Positions 8,906-18,113 of a stretch of DNA of 64,000 nucleotides are shown in pieces; the stretch's first letter is position 1, and each line of letters starts with the position of its first letter. The DNA lies in contig CANQVT010000005.1 in NCBI GenBank assembly GCA_947627365.1, forward strand, positions 1 through 64,000, given 5' to 3'. Position numbers and translations under genes: made by a program. This DNA is from an uncultured Lachnospiraceae bacterium (GTDB lineage Bacteria > Bacillota > Clostridia > Lachnospirales > Lachnospiraceae). The notes under the pieces were generated by a model. That model saw nothing but the letters and a program-made list of their open reading frames with translations, searched no databases and was not told the DNA's origin.

Positions 8906-11401
8906 ATGTGGGAACTGCTTGCGCCGGCTGGCTCATATGAAAGCATCATCGCTGCAGTAAATGCCGGTGCAGACGCCGTGTATGTGGGAGGCCGACTGTT
9001 CGGGGCGCGGGCGTATGCAGATAATCCGGAGGAGGAACAGCTGATCCATGGCTTGGAATACTGTCATCTTCACGGGAGAAAGCTGTATCTTACCGTCAAT
9101 ACGCTGCTGAAGGAGCGCGAGCTTGAGACCATGCTCGATCCGTATCTGCGGCCTTTCTATGAGAACGGTATGGACGGGGTGATCGTGCAGGACTTCGGCG
9201 TGATGCGCTTTGTGCAGGAGGTTTTTCCGGGATTGCCCGTACATGCGAGTACACAGATGACGGTCACCGGCCCGGAAGGGGCTCGCCTGCTGAGAGATCA
9301 GGGCATCACGCGCGTTGTAGCGGCGCGGGAGCTGTCCCTGATGGAGCTTCGCGCGATCATAGAAGAGGCCGGGGTTGAGGTGGAGACGTTTATTCACGGT
9401 GCGATGTGCTATTCCTATTCCGGGAAGTGTCTGTTTAGCAGCCTGCTCGGGGGCAGAAGCGGCAACCGCGGACGCTGCGCACAGCCTTGCAGGCTCCCAT
9501 ATCGGGTCTGCGACGCGCGGGATCTGTCGGGGGAGGACGCCGTTCGAAGGCTTCGAGAGAAACAGAAAGCGTCAGAAGCGCGGAATGTGCGGACTGAGGC
9601 GGCATTTCTCCTCTCCATGAAGGATATGTGTGCGCTGGATCTTCTGCCTGAGCTTCTGGATGCCGGGATCGCATCGCTCAAGATCGAGGGGCGGATGAAG
9701 CGCCCGGAGTATACGGCAGGTGTCGTGAGCGTGTACCGGAAATACATTGATCTGTATCGGGAGTTTGGACGAGAGAATTATCGTGTGGAGGATGAGGATC
9801 GCAATATCCTGCTTGATCTGTATAATCGCGGTGGTTTTTCTGAGGGATATTATCGCACACACAACGGCAGGAAAATGATGTCGATGAACCGCCCGAACCA
9901 CCAGGGGATGGAGGCGATCAGGGTCAGTGTCGAAAAGGCTGGAAGACCGAAATACACGGCGCTCGCGGCGCTCGGCAAGGGCGATGTGATTGAGCTTGCA
10001 CCTGGCAGGGAGATCACGCTCGGGGAGAGTGTGAAGAAGGCGGGAGCGCTGCATGTTCCGCTTGTCAAGGAATGGCAGCCGAAAGACGGGGTGCTCTGGC
10101 GGACGAAGAATGCAGGCCTTCTGGAGCGAATCAGGACGGAGTATCTGGACAAGGAAATACAGGAGAAGGTGTGCGGAAGCCTTCATGTGCCGGCAGACGG
10201 ACCGGCAGTGCTGAGCCTTCTGTGCAGAGGAGTCCATGCTTCGTGCTCGCTCGAGATCGCAGAGCCCGCCAGAAATCAGCCGACCGACGCAGATACGGTG
10301 CACCGGCAGATGACAAAGACCGGGGGAACGCCCTTTGTGTTTGAGAGACTGGACATAGATCTGGCGGATGGTCTCTTCATACCGGTCGCGAAACTGAATG
10401 AACTGAGGCGCGAAGGATTGTCTCTGTTGCGGGAGGAGATTCTGGCAAAGCAGAGAAGGACGAAAGACGCTGGACAGGGGATAGATGCAAGTCGGGAGAC
10501 TGTCGGGGACATAGAAAGGCTTTACACTGGCGGACAGCAGGCGCAGGCAGACGGCTTCCAGACAAACGTTCTGGTGACGACGGAAGCGCAGCTTGAAGCG
10601 CTGTTTGAATTTAAAGATATCGAGATCAATACGGTCTATCTGGACAGTCTGATCTTCGGGGGAATGACGGATCCGGAGCAAAGGGCTGGTCAGCTTGTCC
10701 AGAGGGTAAAGGACAGGGGCTGGCGCTGCTTCCTGAGCTGTCCAGAAGTGCTGCGTGAACGGGAACGTGCGTTTCTGACGGGAGATTTGATGCAGACTGT
10801 GATGCGCGAGATGGACGGTTTCCTTCTCCATACAGTCGACGAGCTTGCCTTTTTCCGCAATTATGTTCGGGAGAATGGCTTGTCTGCTATCCTCGCGTCG
10901 GATGACGATTTATATGCGTACAATTCACGGGCGGCCGGATTTCTGCGCAGGCATGGCGTAGAGCGGTTCACACTTCCGGCTGAGCTGAATTTCCGGGAGC
11001 TTCTGGCCCTGGATACAAGCCCGGCAGAGCTGAATGTGTATGGATATCAGGCGCTGATGCAGTCTGCACAGTGTGTTGTGAAAAATACGGATCGATGTAC
11101 GAAGATTCCGAAGACCACATACCTTAAGGATCGGAAGAATGCATGCTTCCCAGTCCTGAATCGCTGCCCGTTCTGCTGTAATACGATCTACAACAGCTTA
11201 CCGCTGATGCTGTGCGGATGCCGGGCGGAGCTTGCGCGGCTTGCGCCGGAGTACGTCAGGCTTTCCTTCACGGTCGAGTCAAAAGCGGAGACGGCGCATG
11301 TGTTAAGGGCCTGTGCAGACATTTTGACCGGAGAGGAGTCGGCGGAGGCGTCTATGTTCGAGAGGACGACAAGAGGACACTTCAGAAGAGGAGTAGAATA
11401 A
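8906..11401 (+). CDS. U32 family peptidase
   Basis: MWELLAPAGSYESIIAAVNAGADAVYVGG; FIHGAMCYSYSGKCLFSS...GNRGRCAQPCRLPY; DUF3656-type C-terminal region. Confidence 0.95.
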   Translation: MWELLAPAGSYESIIAAVNAGADAVYVGGRLFGARAYADNPEEEQLIHGLEYCHLHGRKLYLTVNTLLKERELETMLDPYLRPFYENGMDGVIVQDFGVMRFVQEVFPGLPVHASTQMTVTGPEGARLLRDQGITRVVAARELSLMELRAIIEEAGVEVETFIHGAMCYSYSGKCLFSSLLGGRSGNRGRCAQPCRLPYRVCDARDLSGEDAVRRLREKQKASEARNVRTEAAFLLSMKDMCALDLLPELLDAGIASLKIEGRMKRPEYTAGVVSVYRKYIDLYREFGRENYRVEDEDRNILLDLYNRGGFSEGYYRTHNGRKMMSMNRPNHQGMEAIRVSVEKAGRPKYTALAALGKGDVIELAPGREITLGESVKKAGALHVPLVKEWQPKDGVLWRTKNAGLLERIRTEYLDKEIQEKVCGSLHVPADGPAVLSLLCRGVHASCSLEIAEPARNQPTDADTVHRQMTKTGGTPFVFERLDIDLADGLFIPVAKLNELRREGLSLLREEILAKQRRTKDAGQGIDASRETVGDIERLYTGGQQAQADGFQTNVLVTTEAQLEALFEFKDIEINTVYLDSLIFGGMTDPEQRAGQLVQRVKDRGWRCFLSCPEVLRERERAFLTGDLMQTVMREMDGFLLHTVDELAFFRNYVRENGLSAILASDDDLYAYNSRAAGFLRRHGVERFTLPAELNFRELLALDTSPAELNVYGYQALMQSAQCVVKNTDRCTKIPKTTYLKDRKNACFPVLNRCPFCCNTIYNSLPLMLCGCRAELARLAPEYVRLSFTVESKAETAHVLRACADILTGEESAEASMFERTTRGHFRRGVE

Positions 11402-11405
11402 GATA

Positions 11406-13076
11406 ATGATAAACCTGATCATTCAGATTTCCAAATATCTGATCCTGCTGCTGATGGCGCTGTACACGCTGCAGTGCTTTACGGTATTTCGGCTGAAGGA
11501 TGAAGAGGCGAAGGGATATCTGTTCCTGCGCCAGAATATGCTGATGTTTTTTATGCATTTTGTGGCGTTCACAGTGCTGTATCTCGAGCTGACGGAGACG
11601 ACGGTTTTGCTGTTTTATGGAGCGCAGGTTTTGTATCTCGCGGCTGTTCTTGTCCTGTTTGGAAATCTTTACCGAAAGGCCTCGCGGCTTCTGATCAACA
11701 ATATGTGCATGCTGACCTGCATTGGCTTTATTATGATCACACGGCTTTCCTATGAGCAGAGTGTCAAGCAGTTCAAGATCGCTGTGATCTCATCGGTTGT
11801 CGCTCTGCTGATCCCGGTGCTTATACGGAAGCTGCGCTTCATCACGCGAATGTACTGGGCTTACACGCTGCTCGGCATAGGTTTGCTCGGGCTTGTTGCG
11901 ATTGCGGCGCGTGTGACCTATGGCGCGAAGCTCTCGTTCGAGCTGGGCGGGATTTCCGTCCAGCCGTCTGAGTTTGTGAAGATTATTTTTGTCTTTGCGA
12001 TTGCGGGGTTGTTGACTCATGCACGGGATTTCCGGCGTATCGTGATCGCCACGGGACTTGCGGCTGCCCATGTATTGATCCTGGTGATTTCCAAGGATCT
12101 TGGAAGCGCGATGATTTTCTTTGTCACATATCTCGTGATGCTGTTCGTGGCGACGAGAAATCCGTTTTACGTATTGGCCGGCGTTCTTTCCGGTTCTCTG
12201 GCAGCTGTCGGAGCTTATTTCCTGTTTTCTCATGTGCGCGTGCGTGTGGAGGCATGGAAGGATCCGTTTAAAGACTATCAGGGGGACGGGTATCAGATCG
12301 GGCAGTCGCTGTTTGCGATTGGGGCCGGAGGCTGGTTTGGCACCGGGCTATGCCAGGGTTCTCCAGGGGCGATTCCTTTCGCAGCGCAGGATATGATGTT
12401 CTCTGCGATCTGTGAGGAGCTCGGTTGTATTTTCGGAATCTGTCTGATCCTGGTGTGCATGAGCTGTTTTATCATGTTTGTCAATATCGCGATGCAGCTG
12501 ACAAATCGTTACTATCGCCTGGTGGCGGTCGGGCTCGGGACGACCTACGCGGTGCAGACTTTTCTGACGGTGGGCGGAGGAATCAAGCTGATTCCGCTGA
12601 CCGGCGTGACACTGCCGCTCGTCAGCTACGGGGGAAGCTCAATGCTGAGCACGTTGATTATGTTTGCGATTGTGCAGGGCTTGTATATGCTTCAGCGCGA
12701 TGAAGAGAGCAGGGCGGAGAAGAAAATGCGGGAGGCACAACCGCCGCATTACGAGAGAACGCCTCAGATGCAGGAGAATGCTTCCGGTACACCGTATTAT
12801 GGAGGCGGGACGCAAGCTCCCTACGGGCAGTATTACGGAGAGGGCAATTATACCGGAGCGCAGGAGGAATACTATGAGGACGACGGATACGCCGAGACGC
12901 GGAGGGCGAGGTACGACAGCGAAGGATACGGCGGATGGGGTGAAGAGGAGAACGGATACTATGGGCAGAACGGATACTTCGGACCGAGGTACGAATACTA
13001 CTCGGACGACGGAGCGGATCCCGGAGCGGAAGCGTACAGGGACGAGGGAAGCGACCAAAAGACGCGCAGAAGGTAG
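11406..13076 (+). CDS. FtsW/RodA/SpoVE-family SEDS protein with long acidic, Tyr-rich C-terminal tail
   Basis: QPSEFVKIIFVFAIAGLL, LPLVSYGGSSMLSTL SEDS motifs; ~115-residue low-complexity tail. Confidence 0.93.
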   Translation: MINLIIQISKYLILLLMALYTLQCFTVFRLKDEEAKGYLFLRQNMLMFFMHFVAFTVLYLELTETTVLLFYGAQVLYLAAVLVLFGNLYRKASRLLINNMCMLTCIGFIMITRLSYEQSVKQFKIAVISSVVALLIPVLIRKLRFITRMYWAYTLLGIGLLGLVAIAARVTYGAKLSFELGGISVQPSEFVKIIFVFAIAGLLTHARDFRRIVIATGLAAAHVLILVISKDLGSAMIFFVTYLVMLFVATRNPFYVLAGVLSGSLAAVGAYFLFSHVRVRVEAWKDPFKDYQGDGYQIGQSLFAIGAGGWFGTGLCQGSPGAIPFAAQDMMFSAICEELGCIFGICLILVCMSCFIMFVNIAMQLTNRYYRLVAVGLGTTYAVQTFLTVGGGIKLIPLTGVTLPLVSYGGSSMLSTLIMFAIVQGLYMLQRDEESRAEKKMREAQPPHYERTPQMQENASGTPYYGGGTQAPYGQYYGEGNYTGAQEEYYEDDGYAETRRARYDSEGYGGWGEEENGYYGQNGYFGPRYEYYSDDGADPGAEAYRDEGSDQKTRRR

Positions 13077-14553
13077 CAGGATACCGGTGCGCGTGAAGGA
13101 GGTCTACTTCGAAAACGAACCCGAACCGGTTGCGGGGAGCGGACGCAACACAGAGCTCGGGATCGTCACCTATACCTTTGTCTTTCTCTTCCTGATGATG
13201 ATCGGATATCTTGTCTATATCAATGTCTGGAAGGTAAAGGATTTGAATTCCAGTGTCTACAACACAAAAGACATCGCAAACATGGATAAATACATCCGCG
13301 GATCGATTTTGTCCGCCGATGGAAGTGTGCTTGCGCAGACGGATGTGAACGAGAACGGGGAAGAGGTTCGGGTCTATCCGTTTGCGAACAAGTTTGCCCA
13401 TATCATCGGATATTCGACAAACGGGCAGTCCGGTCTGGAGGCTGCCTGCAACAAGGAGCTGCTTTCCTCCCATGTCTCGGCACTCTCCAGACAGGAGGAC
13501 GAGGAGGAGACCAAGACACGGGGAGATTCGGTCGTGGTGACACTGAATGCGAATCTTCAGAGTGTGGCTTATGATGCGCTCGGCTCCTACAATGGGGCAG
13601 TCGTTGCGCTGGAGCCGGATACGGGGAAGATTCTCGCGATGGTGTCGAAGCCGGACTTTGATCCGAATACGATCGGCGAGGTGTGGGAGAGCCTGGTGAC
13701 GGACAACACGAGCAGCGTCCTTTTGAACCGTGCGACCCAGGGACTCTACCCGCCCGGATCTACGTTCAAGATTTTGACGACGCTGGCCTACATGCGACAG
13801 AAACCAGGAGAATTCCAGAATTTTCAGTATGACTGTATCTCCCAGGTCACGGTGAACGATGTCACGATCAACTGCTACAACAACACCGTGCACGGCCAGG
13901 AGGATCTTAAGGGGGCGTTCTCGCATTCCTGCAATACGGCCTTTGCCAGCATCGGAATGGAACTTGACAATGAAGACTTTATTTCGCTGTGTGAGGAGTT
14001 TTTATTTAATCGCTCGCTTCCGGTGACGCTGCCGCACAGTACGTCGCAGTTCAATCTGAATCGAGACGCATCCTACGGAGAGCAGATGACGACGGCAATC
14101 GGACAGGGCGAGACATTGATGACGCCGCTGCATATGGCGATGATCGCGGCCACGGTCGCGAACAATGGAATACTGATGAAGCCGTACTGCATCGATCATG
14201 TCCAGACCTTTGACGGTGATCTGGTGTCCTCGACGAGACCGTCCAGATACAAGCGGCTGATGACGGTGGAGGAGGCGCGCATTCTCAAGGAGTATATGCA
14301 GGAGACAGTCTTAAGCGGGACGGCCACGGAGCTTGGCTGGTACAATTTTACCGCAGCCGGGAAGACCGGATCGGCGGAATATGTAAGCGGCGGAGTGGAG
14401 GGTACGCATTCGTGGTTTGTCGGGTTTTCGGATGTAGAGGATCCGGATCTTGTCGTCGCAGTGATCGCGGAGAATGGCGGGACGGGAAGTCAGACGGCGG
14501 TGCCGATCGCGTCGCAGGTTTTCCAGGCATATTACAGCATTTACGGCAATTAA
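12874..14553 (+). CDS. penicillin-binding protein transpeptidase (PBP2/PbpA-like)
   Basis: Transpeptidase motifs STFK (YPPGSTFKILTT), SCN (SHSCNTAF), KTGSAE. Start inferred at 12874 (AGGAGG 12862-12867, 6-nt spacer); this overlaps the upstream ORF by 203 nt. Confidence 0.88.
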   Translation: MRTTDTPRRGGRGTTAKDTADGVKRRTDTMGRTDTSDRGTNTTRTTERIPERKRTGTREATKRRAEGSRIPVRVKEVYFENEPEPVAGSGRNTELGIVTYTFVFLFLMMIGYLVYINVWKVKDLNSSVYNTKDIANMDKYIRGSILSADGSVLAQTDVNENGEEVRVYPFANKFAHIIGYSTNGQSGLEAACNKELLSSHVSALSRQEDEEETKTRGDSVVVTLNANLQSVAYDALGSYNGAVVALEPDTGKILAMVSKPDFDPNTIGEVWESLVTDNTSSVLLNRATQGLYPPGSTFKILTTLAYMRQKPGEFQNFQYDCISQVTVNDVTINCYNNTVHGQEDLKGAFSHSCNTAFASIGMELDNEDFISLCEEFLFNRSLPVTLPHSTSQFNLNRDASYGEQMTTAIGQGETLMTPLHMAMIAATVANNGILMKPYCIDHVQTFDGDLVSSTRPSRYKRLMTVEEARILKEYMQETVLSGTATELGWYNFTAAGKTGSAEYVSGGVEGTHSWFVGFSDVEDPDLVVAVIAENGGTGSQTAVPIASQVFQAYYSIYGN

Positions 14554-14646
14554 GACGAATAAAATGATTTCAGGTTGCATGATCTTTGAAAAAGAGTTAT
14601 ACTGTTTGCAGTCATTTGTGACACAACGCAGACAGGAGGGATTGCA

Positions 14647-15099
14647 ATGATCGAGGCAACAAGCTGTGGCGGTGTGGTGATATTCAGAGGAAAGATACTT
14701 GTTTTATACAAAAGCTACAAGAACAAGTACGAAGGCTGGGTTCTGCCCAAGGGAACAGTAGAGGAAGGCGAGGAGTTCAAGGATACCGCCGCCCGCGAGG
14801 TGCGTGAGGAGACCGGTGTCACGGCTTCCATTATAAAGTACATCGGAAAGAGCCAGTACACGTTCAGCGTGCCGGAGGATACGGTCGCGAAGGATGTACA
14901 CTGGTATCTGATGATGGCAGACAGCTATTACAGCAAGCCGCAGCGAGAGGAGTATTTTATTGACTCAGGGTATTACAAATATCATGAAGCGTACCACCTT
15001 CTCAAATTTGCCAACGAGAAGATGATTTTGGAGAAGGCGTACAATGAATATTTGAATCTCAAGAAAAACAATCTCTGGGGAAGCAGAAAATACTTTTAG
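14647..15099 (+). CDS. NUDIX hydrolase
   Basis: Nudix box GTVEEGEEFKDTAAREVREETGV. Confidence 0.93.
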   Translation: MIEATSCGGVVIFRGKILVLYKSYKNKYEGWVLPKGTVEEGEEFKDTAAREVREETGVTASIIKYIGKSQYTFSVPEDTVAKDVHWYLMMADSYYSKPQREEYFIDSGYYKYHEAYHLLKFANEKMILEKAYNEYLNLKKNNLWGSRKYF

Positions 15100-15231
15100 A
15101 CCAGAGAATGCCGGGATTTCGCCGCCTGCGGGGTCTCGGCGCTTTTGTATGCGTCCGTTTTTTCGACGGCGGGAGAGAGCCGCGCGGCTTTCGAGTTGTC
15201 GTGCGAAGGCAGGGCGCAGGAGGGAAAGCTC

Positions 15232-15561
15232 ATGAACTGGTATCCAAAGCTCTATCTCGGAAAATCAGCCCGAGAGAAAAAAGAAAAACTGATTCAAAAG
15301 ATAGAATCGGGGAAAACTCCAGTCAACGCATATCTTCTGACACTGCCGTCAGGTGAGGCCAATCAGCTTGAGATCGTCCCGGCGTGGAATCTGAATTTTC
15401 CACACATTCGTGCCAGGCTTCCGATGATTGTTGGACTTGGCTATGGCAGAGCGGAAGCATTTGAGCTTGTCCGAAGGATTGCGGAGGATGTGTACCGCGA
15501 GACAAACGGAGCGGACCTGCGGGCATATTTTGAAGAGAAGATAACTGATTATCAGGAATGA
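15232..15561 (+). CDS. conserved hypothetical protein
   Basis: SD AGGAGGG before ATG 15232; MNWYPKLYLGKSAREKKEKLIQKIESGKTPVNAYLLTL. Confidence 0.7.
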   Translation: MNWYPKLYLGKSAREKKEKLIQKIESGKTPVNAYLLTLPSGEANQLEIVPAWNLNFPHIRARLPMIVGLGYGRAEAFELVRRIAEDVYRETNGADLRAYFEEKITDYQE

Positions 15562-15586
15562 GGACAGAGAGGTCGACAGGGAGAAT

Positions 15587-16603
15587 ATGCTACATATCAT
15601 TTTGGGTATACTAAAAATCATCGGCATATTCCTGGGTGTTATACTCCTGCTTTTGCTGGCAGGACTGCTCGCGATTGTTTTTGTGCCGGTCAGATACACT
15701 CTGAGCGCAAAGGCGCAGCCAAAGGAGCGCTATGCGTTTTCTCTGAAGGCGAGCTGGTTTCTGCATATTGTCTACGCAGCGGCGACTGTAGGAGCCTCGC
15801 AGGAGCGCAGCATAGTCATTCGGCTGTTTGGAATACGGCTTCCACTGTTTCGGTCGGAGGACGACCAGGCCGAGGACAAGCAGGGGCGGACGAAGAAGAA
15901 GGAGCGAAGGCTAAACAGCCGACGAGAGAATCAGGAGACTGTGCAGGAGGAGGCGCTGGAGCAGGCAGAGATTCAGGATGAAGATACCGATCTGGCAGAT
16001 CCGACAGATTCCACAAATCCGACAGAGCCAACAGAATCGACAGATGCAACAGATTCGGAGGATTCAGATCGGGGAGAACCTGTGACGAGCATTTGGCAAA
16101 AAATAAGGTTTCAATGCATGCGTATCTGTGATAAAATAAAACAGATCACAGAGAGCCTTCGGCGATGCCTGCATAAGCTTGTCGGTATAAGGCAGCGTGC
16201 GGCGGATCTGGGACGAAAAGGGATCGAGCTGCTGCACAAGCCGGGAGAGCTGGCGGAGTTTCTGGAGGAGTACGAGGCGCGGGAGGTGTTTGGCGGTCTG
16301 ATCGGATATCTGGTATTTCTGATCGCACACTACAAGCCGCGCAGGATCAAGGGCTACCTTCGGTTCGGGATGGACAATCCGGCCACGACAGGTCAGCTCA
16401 CGGGACTGATTTATATTTTGCTTCCAGCGCGTGCAGATCGTTTTTCCGTTGAGCCTGTGTTTAATGAGCCTGTGTTTGAGACAGAGCTCGTTTGTTCCGG
16501 ACATATCCGAGTGCTGCATGTTCTTCGTGTACTGTGGCGCGGATTTAGGGATAAGAAGCTTAGAAGGATTATAAACAAGCTGAGAAAGAAAGGAGATTCA
16601 TGA
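15587..16603 (+). CDS. DUF2953 domain-containing protein
   Basis: N-terminal TM, charged low-complexity middle, C-terminal GGLIGYLVFLIAHYKPRRIKGYLRFGMDNPATTGQLTGLIYI; located upstream of gerW. Confidence 0.8.
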   Translation: MLHIILGILKIIGIFLGVILLLLLAGLLAIVFVPVRYTLSAKAQPKERYAFSLKASWFLHIVYAAATVGASQERSIVIRLFGIRLPLFRSEDDQAEDKQGRTKKKERRLNSRRENQETVQEEALEQAEIQDEDTDLADPTDSTNPTEPTESTDATDSEDSDRGEPVTSIWQKIRFQCMRICDKIKQITESLRRCLHKLVGIRQRAADLGRKGIELLHKPGELAEFLEEYEAREVFGGLIGYLVFLIAHYKPRRIKGYLRFGMDNPATTGQLTGLIYILLPARADRFSVEPVFNEPVFETELVCSGHIRVLHVLRVLWRGFRDKKLRRIINKLRKKGDS

Positions 16604-16604
16604 C

Positions 16605-17018
16605 ATGGCGGACAATTTTCAGAGCACGGTAGAGTCCTTATTTAAAGGAATGGACAACTTTATCACAACGAAGACGGTAGTCGGCGACGCGATTACGGTC
16701 GGCGATACGATCATTCTGCCGCTGGTTGATGTGATGTTCGGCGTCGGCGCTTCCGCAAAGCAGGAGGACCGCAAAAACAACGGCGGGGGCGGTATGGGGG
16801 GAAAGATCTCTCCGAGCGCGGTTCTGGTGATCCAGAATGGCACGACGAAGTTAGTTAACGTGAAGAATCAGGACAGTGTGACAAAGATTCTCGACATGGT
16901 TCCGGACTTTGTCAACAAGTTTGCCGCGGGCAGGGGCTCGGGAAAGACGAAGCCAGAGGACGACCCGGAGGTGGAACAGGCGATTCACGACGCGGCAGAT
17001 GGTGAGTCTGTATTCTGA
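16605..17018 (+). CDS. gerW: GerW family sporulation protein (YtfJ)
   Basis: VVGDAITVGDTIILPLVDVMFGVGASA...GGGMGGKISPSAVLVIQNG. Confidence 0.92.
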   Translation: MADNFQSTVESLFKGMDNFITTKTVVGDAITVGDTIILPLVDVMFGVGASAKQEDRKNNGGGGMGGKISPSAVLVIQNGTTKLVNVKNQDSVTKILDMVPDFVNKFAAGRGSGKTKPEDDPEVEQAIHDAADGESVF

Positions 17019-17139
17019 AGCTGACGCCTTCCCATGCATGTGATATTCTAAATCCGCGTGTTGTGCATACAATAAAGTAAAAGACCGGCTGTCTGCTCCA
17101 CTGGGAGGTCGACAGCCGTAAAGGGATGAAAGATATCTG

Positions 17140-17274
17140 ATGTGCAGACTGTTAGGTTATACGATGTTCTGGATCGCTGTCGGCATGGTGGTTGAGCTGT
17201 TCATCAGTAATATTCTGATCAGCATGCTGTTGATCCTCTTTTTCCTTTTGCTCGGGTACAACCTGTTTCTATGA
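17140..17274 (+). CDS. small hydrophobic membrane protein, 44 aa (absent from ORF track)
   Basis: MCRLLGYTMFWIAVGMVVELFISNILISMLLILFFLLLGYNLFL*; two hydrophobic segments. Confidence 0.6.
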   Translation: MCRLLGYTMFWIAVGMVVELFISNILISMLLILFFLLLGYNLFL

Positions 17275-17296
17275 GCTTTATAGTTGTGCGTAAAAA

Positions 17297-17325
17297 GGGA
17301 GCCGCTACCTATTGTAGCGGCTCCC
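17297..17325 (-). terminator. terminator of rpmB
   Basis: GGGAGCCGCTAC/GTAGCGGCTCCC, T-run on minus strand. Confidence 0.85.
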
Positions 17326-17341
17326 CGTGATTTCATCGGGA

Positions 17342-17527
17342 TCAGGCTCTCTCAACCTTGCCGGATCTCAGACAAGAAGTACATACATACATTCTCTTGG
17401 CAGCGCCGTTGACCTTCACTTTCACGTGTTTGACGTTGGCCTTCCAGATCTTGTTGCTCCTTCTATGAGAATGGCTCACATTGTTCCCAAAGTGAACAGC
17501 TTTATCACAAATCGCGCATTTCGCCAT
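17342..17527 (-). CDS. rpmB: 50S ribosomal protein L28
   Basis: MAKCAICDKAVHFGNNVSHSHRRSNKIWKANVKHVKVKVNGAAKRMYVCTSCLRSGKV. Confidence 0.97.
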   Translation of the reverse strand: MAKCAICDKAVHFGNNVSHSHRRSNKIWKANVKHVKVKVNGAAKRMYVCTSCLRSGKVERA

Positions 17528-17657
17528 GACCACACCTCCTTGGAATAGTATTAAGTCTGCCTTCTCTCACAGACTCACAGCAGTTTGATTTTAACAGATG
17601 CATAAACAATTTGCAAGCAGAAAATGAGAAAAATATAAAAAATGTGAAAATGTGTCT

Positions 17658-17685
17658 TTGCAACGGACATGTTTTCTGGTAGAAT
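17658..17685 (+). promoter_or_regulatory. sigma-A-like promoter upstream of the asp23-family gene
   Basis: TTGCAA (17658-17663), 16-bp spacer, TAGAAT (17680-17685). Confidence 0.55.
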
Positions 17686-17743
17686 ATGCATGAAGTATGC
17701 ATAGGGTTGTAATTCATTTCACAATAGATGGAGGTTTCTGTTT

Positions 17744-18100
17744 ATGAAAGGTCGTATGAGTAATGAACTTGGCGCGATCGTGATCGATCCGAACGTGATC
17801 GCGACCTATGCGGGGAGTGTTGCGGTCGAATGCTTCGGAATCGTCGGTATGGCGATTGTCAATGTGAAGGACGGACTGGTTCGTCTGCTGCGCCGCGACA
17901 GCTTAGAGCGGGGTTTAAGCGTGAAGATCGAGGATAACCGGATCACAATCGATTTCCATGTGATCGTATCCTACGGCGTGAGTATATCTGCGGTTGCGGA
18001 CAATCTTTTCGGCAATGTGAAATACCGGGTGGAGGAGTTCACCGGCATGGAGGTCGAGAAGATCAACATGTATGTCGAAGGCGTGAGAGTCATTGATTAA
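17744..18100 (+). CDS. Asp23/Gls24 family envelope stress response protein
   Basis: GAIVIDPNVIATYAGSVAVECFGIVGMA...YGVSISAVADNLFGNVKYRVEEFTGMEV. Confidence 0.92.
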   Translation: MKGRMSNELGAIVIDPNVIATYAGSVAVECFGIVGMAIVNVKDGLVRLLRRDSLERGLSVKIEDNRITIDFHVIVSYGVSISAVADNLFGNVKYRVEEFTGMEVEKINMYVEGVRVID

Positions 18101-18113
18101 GGAGGAGCTACCA

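Noticed and set aside
17042-17073. sigma-E promoter for the small membrane protein (ATATT ... CATACAAT)
   Set aside because: The -10-like CATACAAT is good but the ATATT lies 18 nt upstream rather than 14-15
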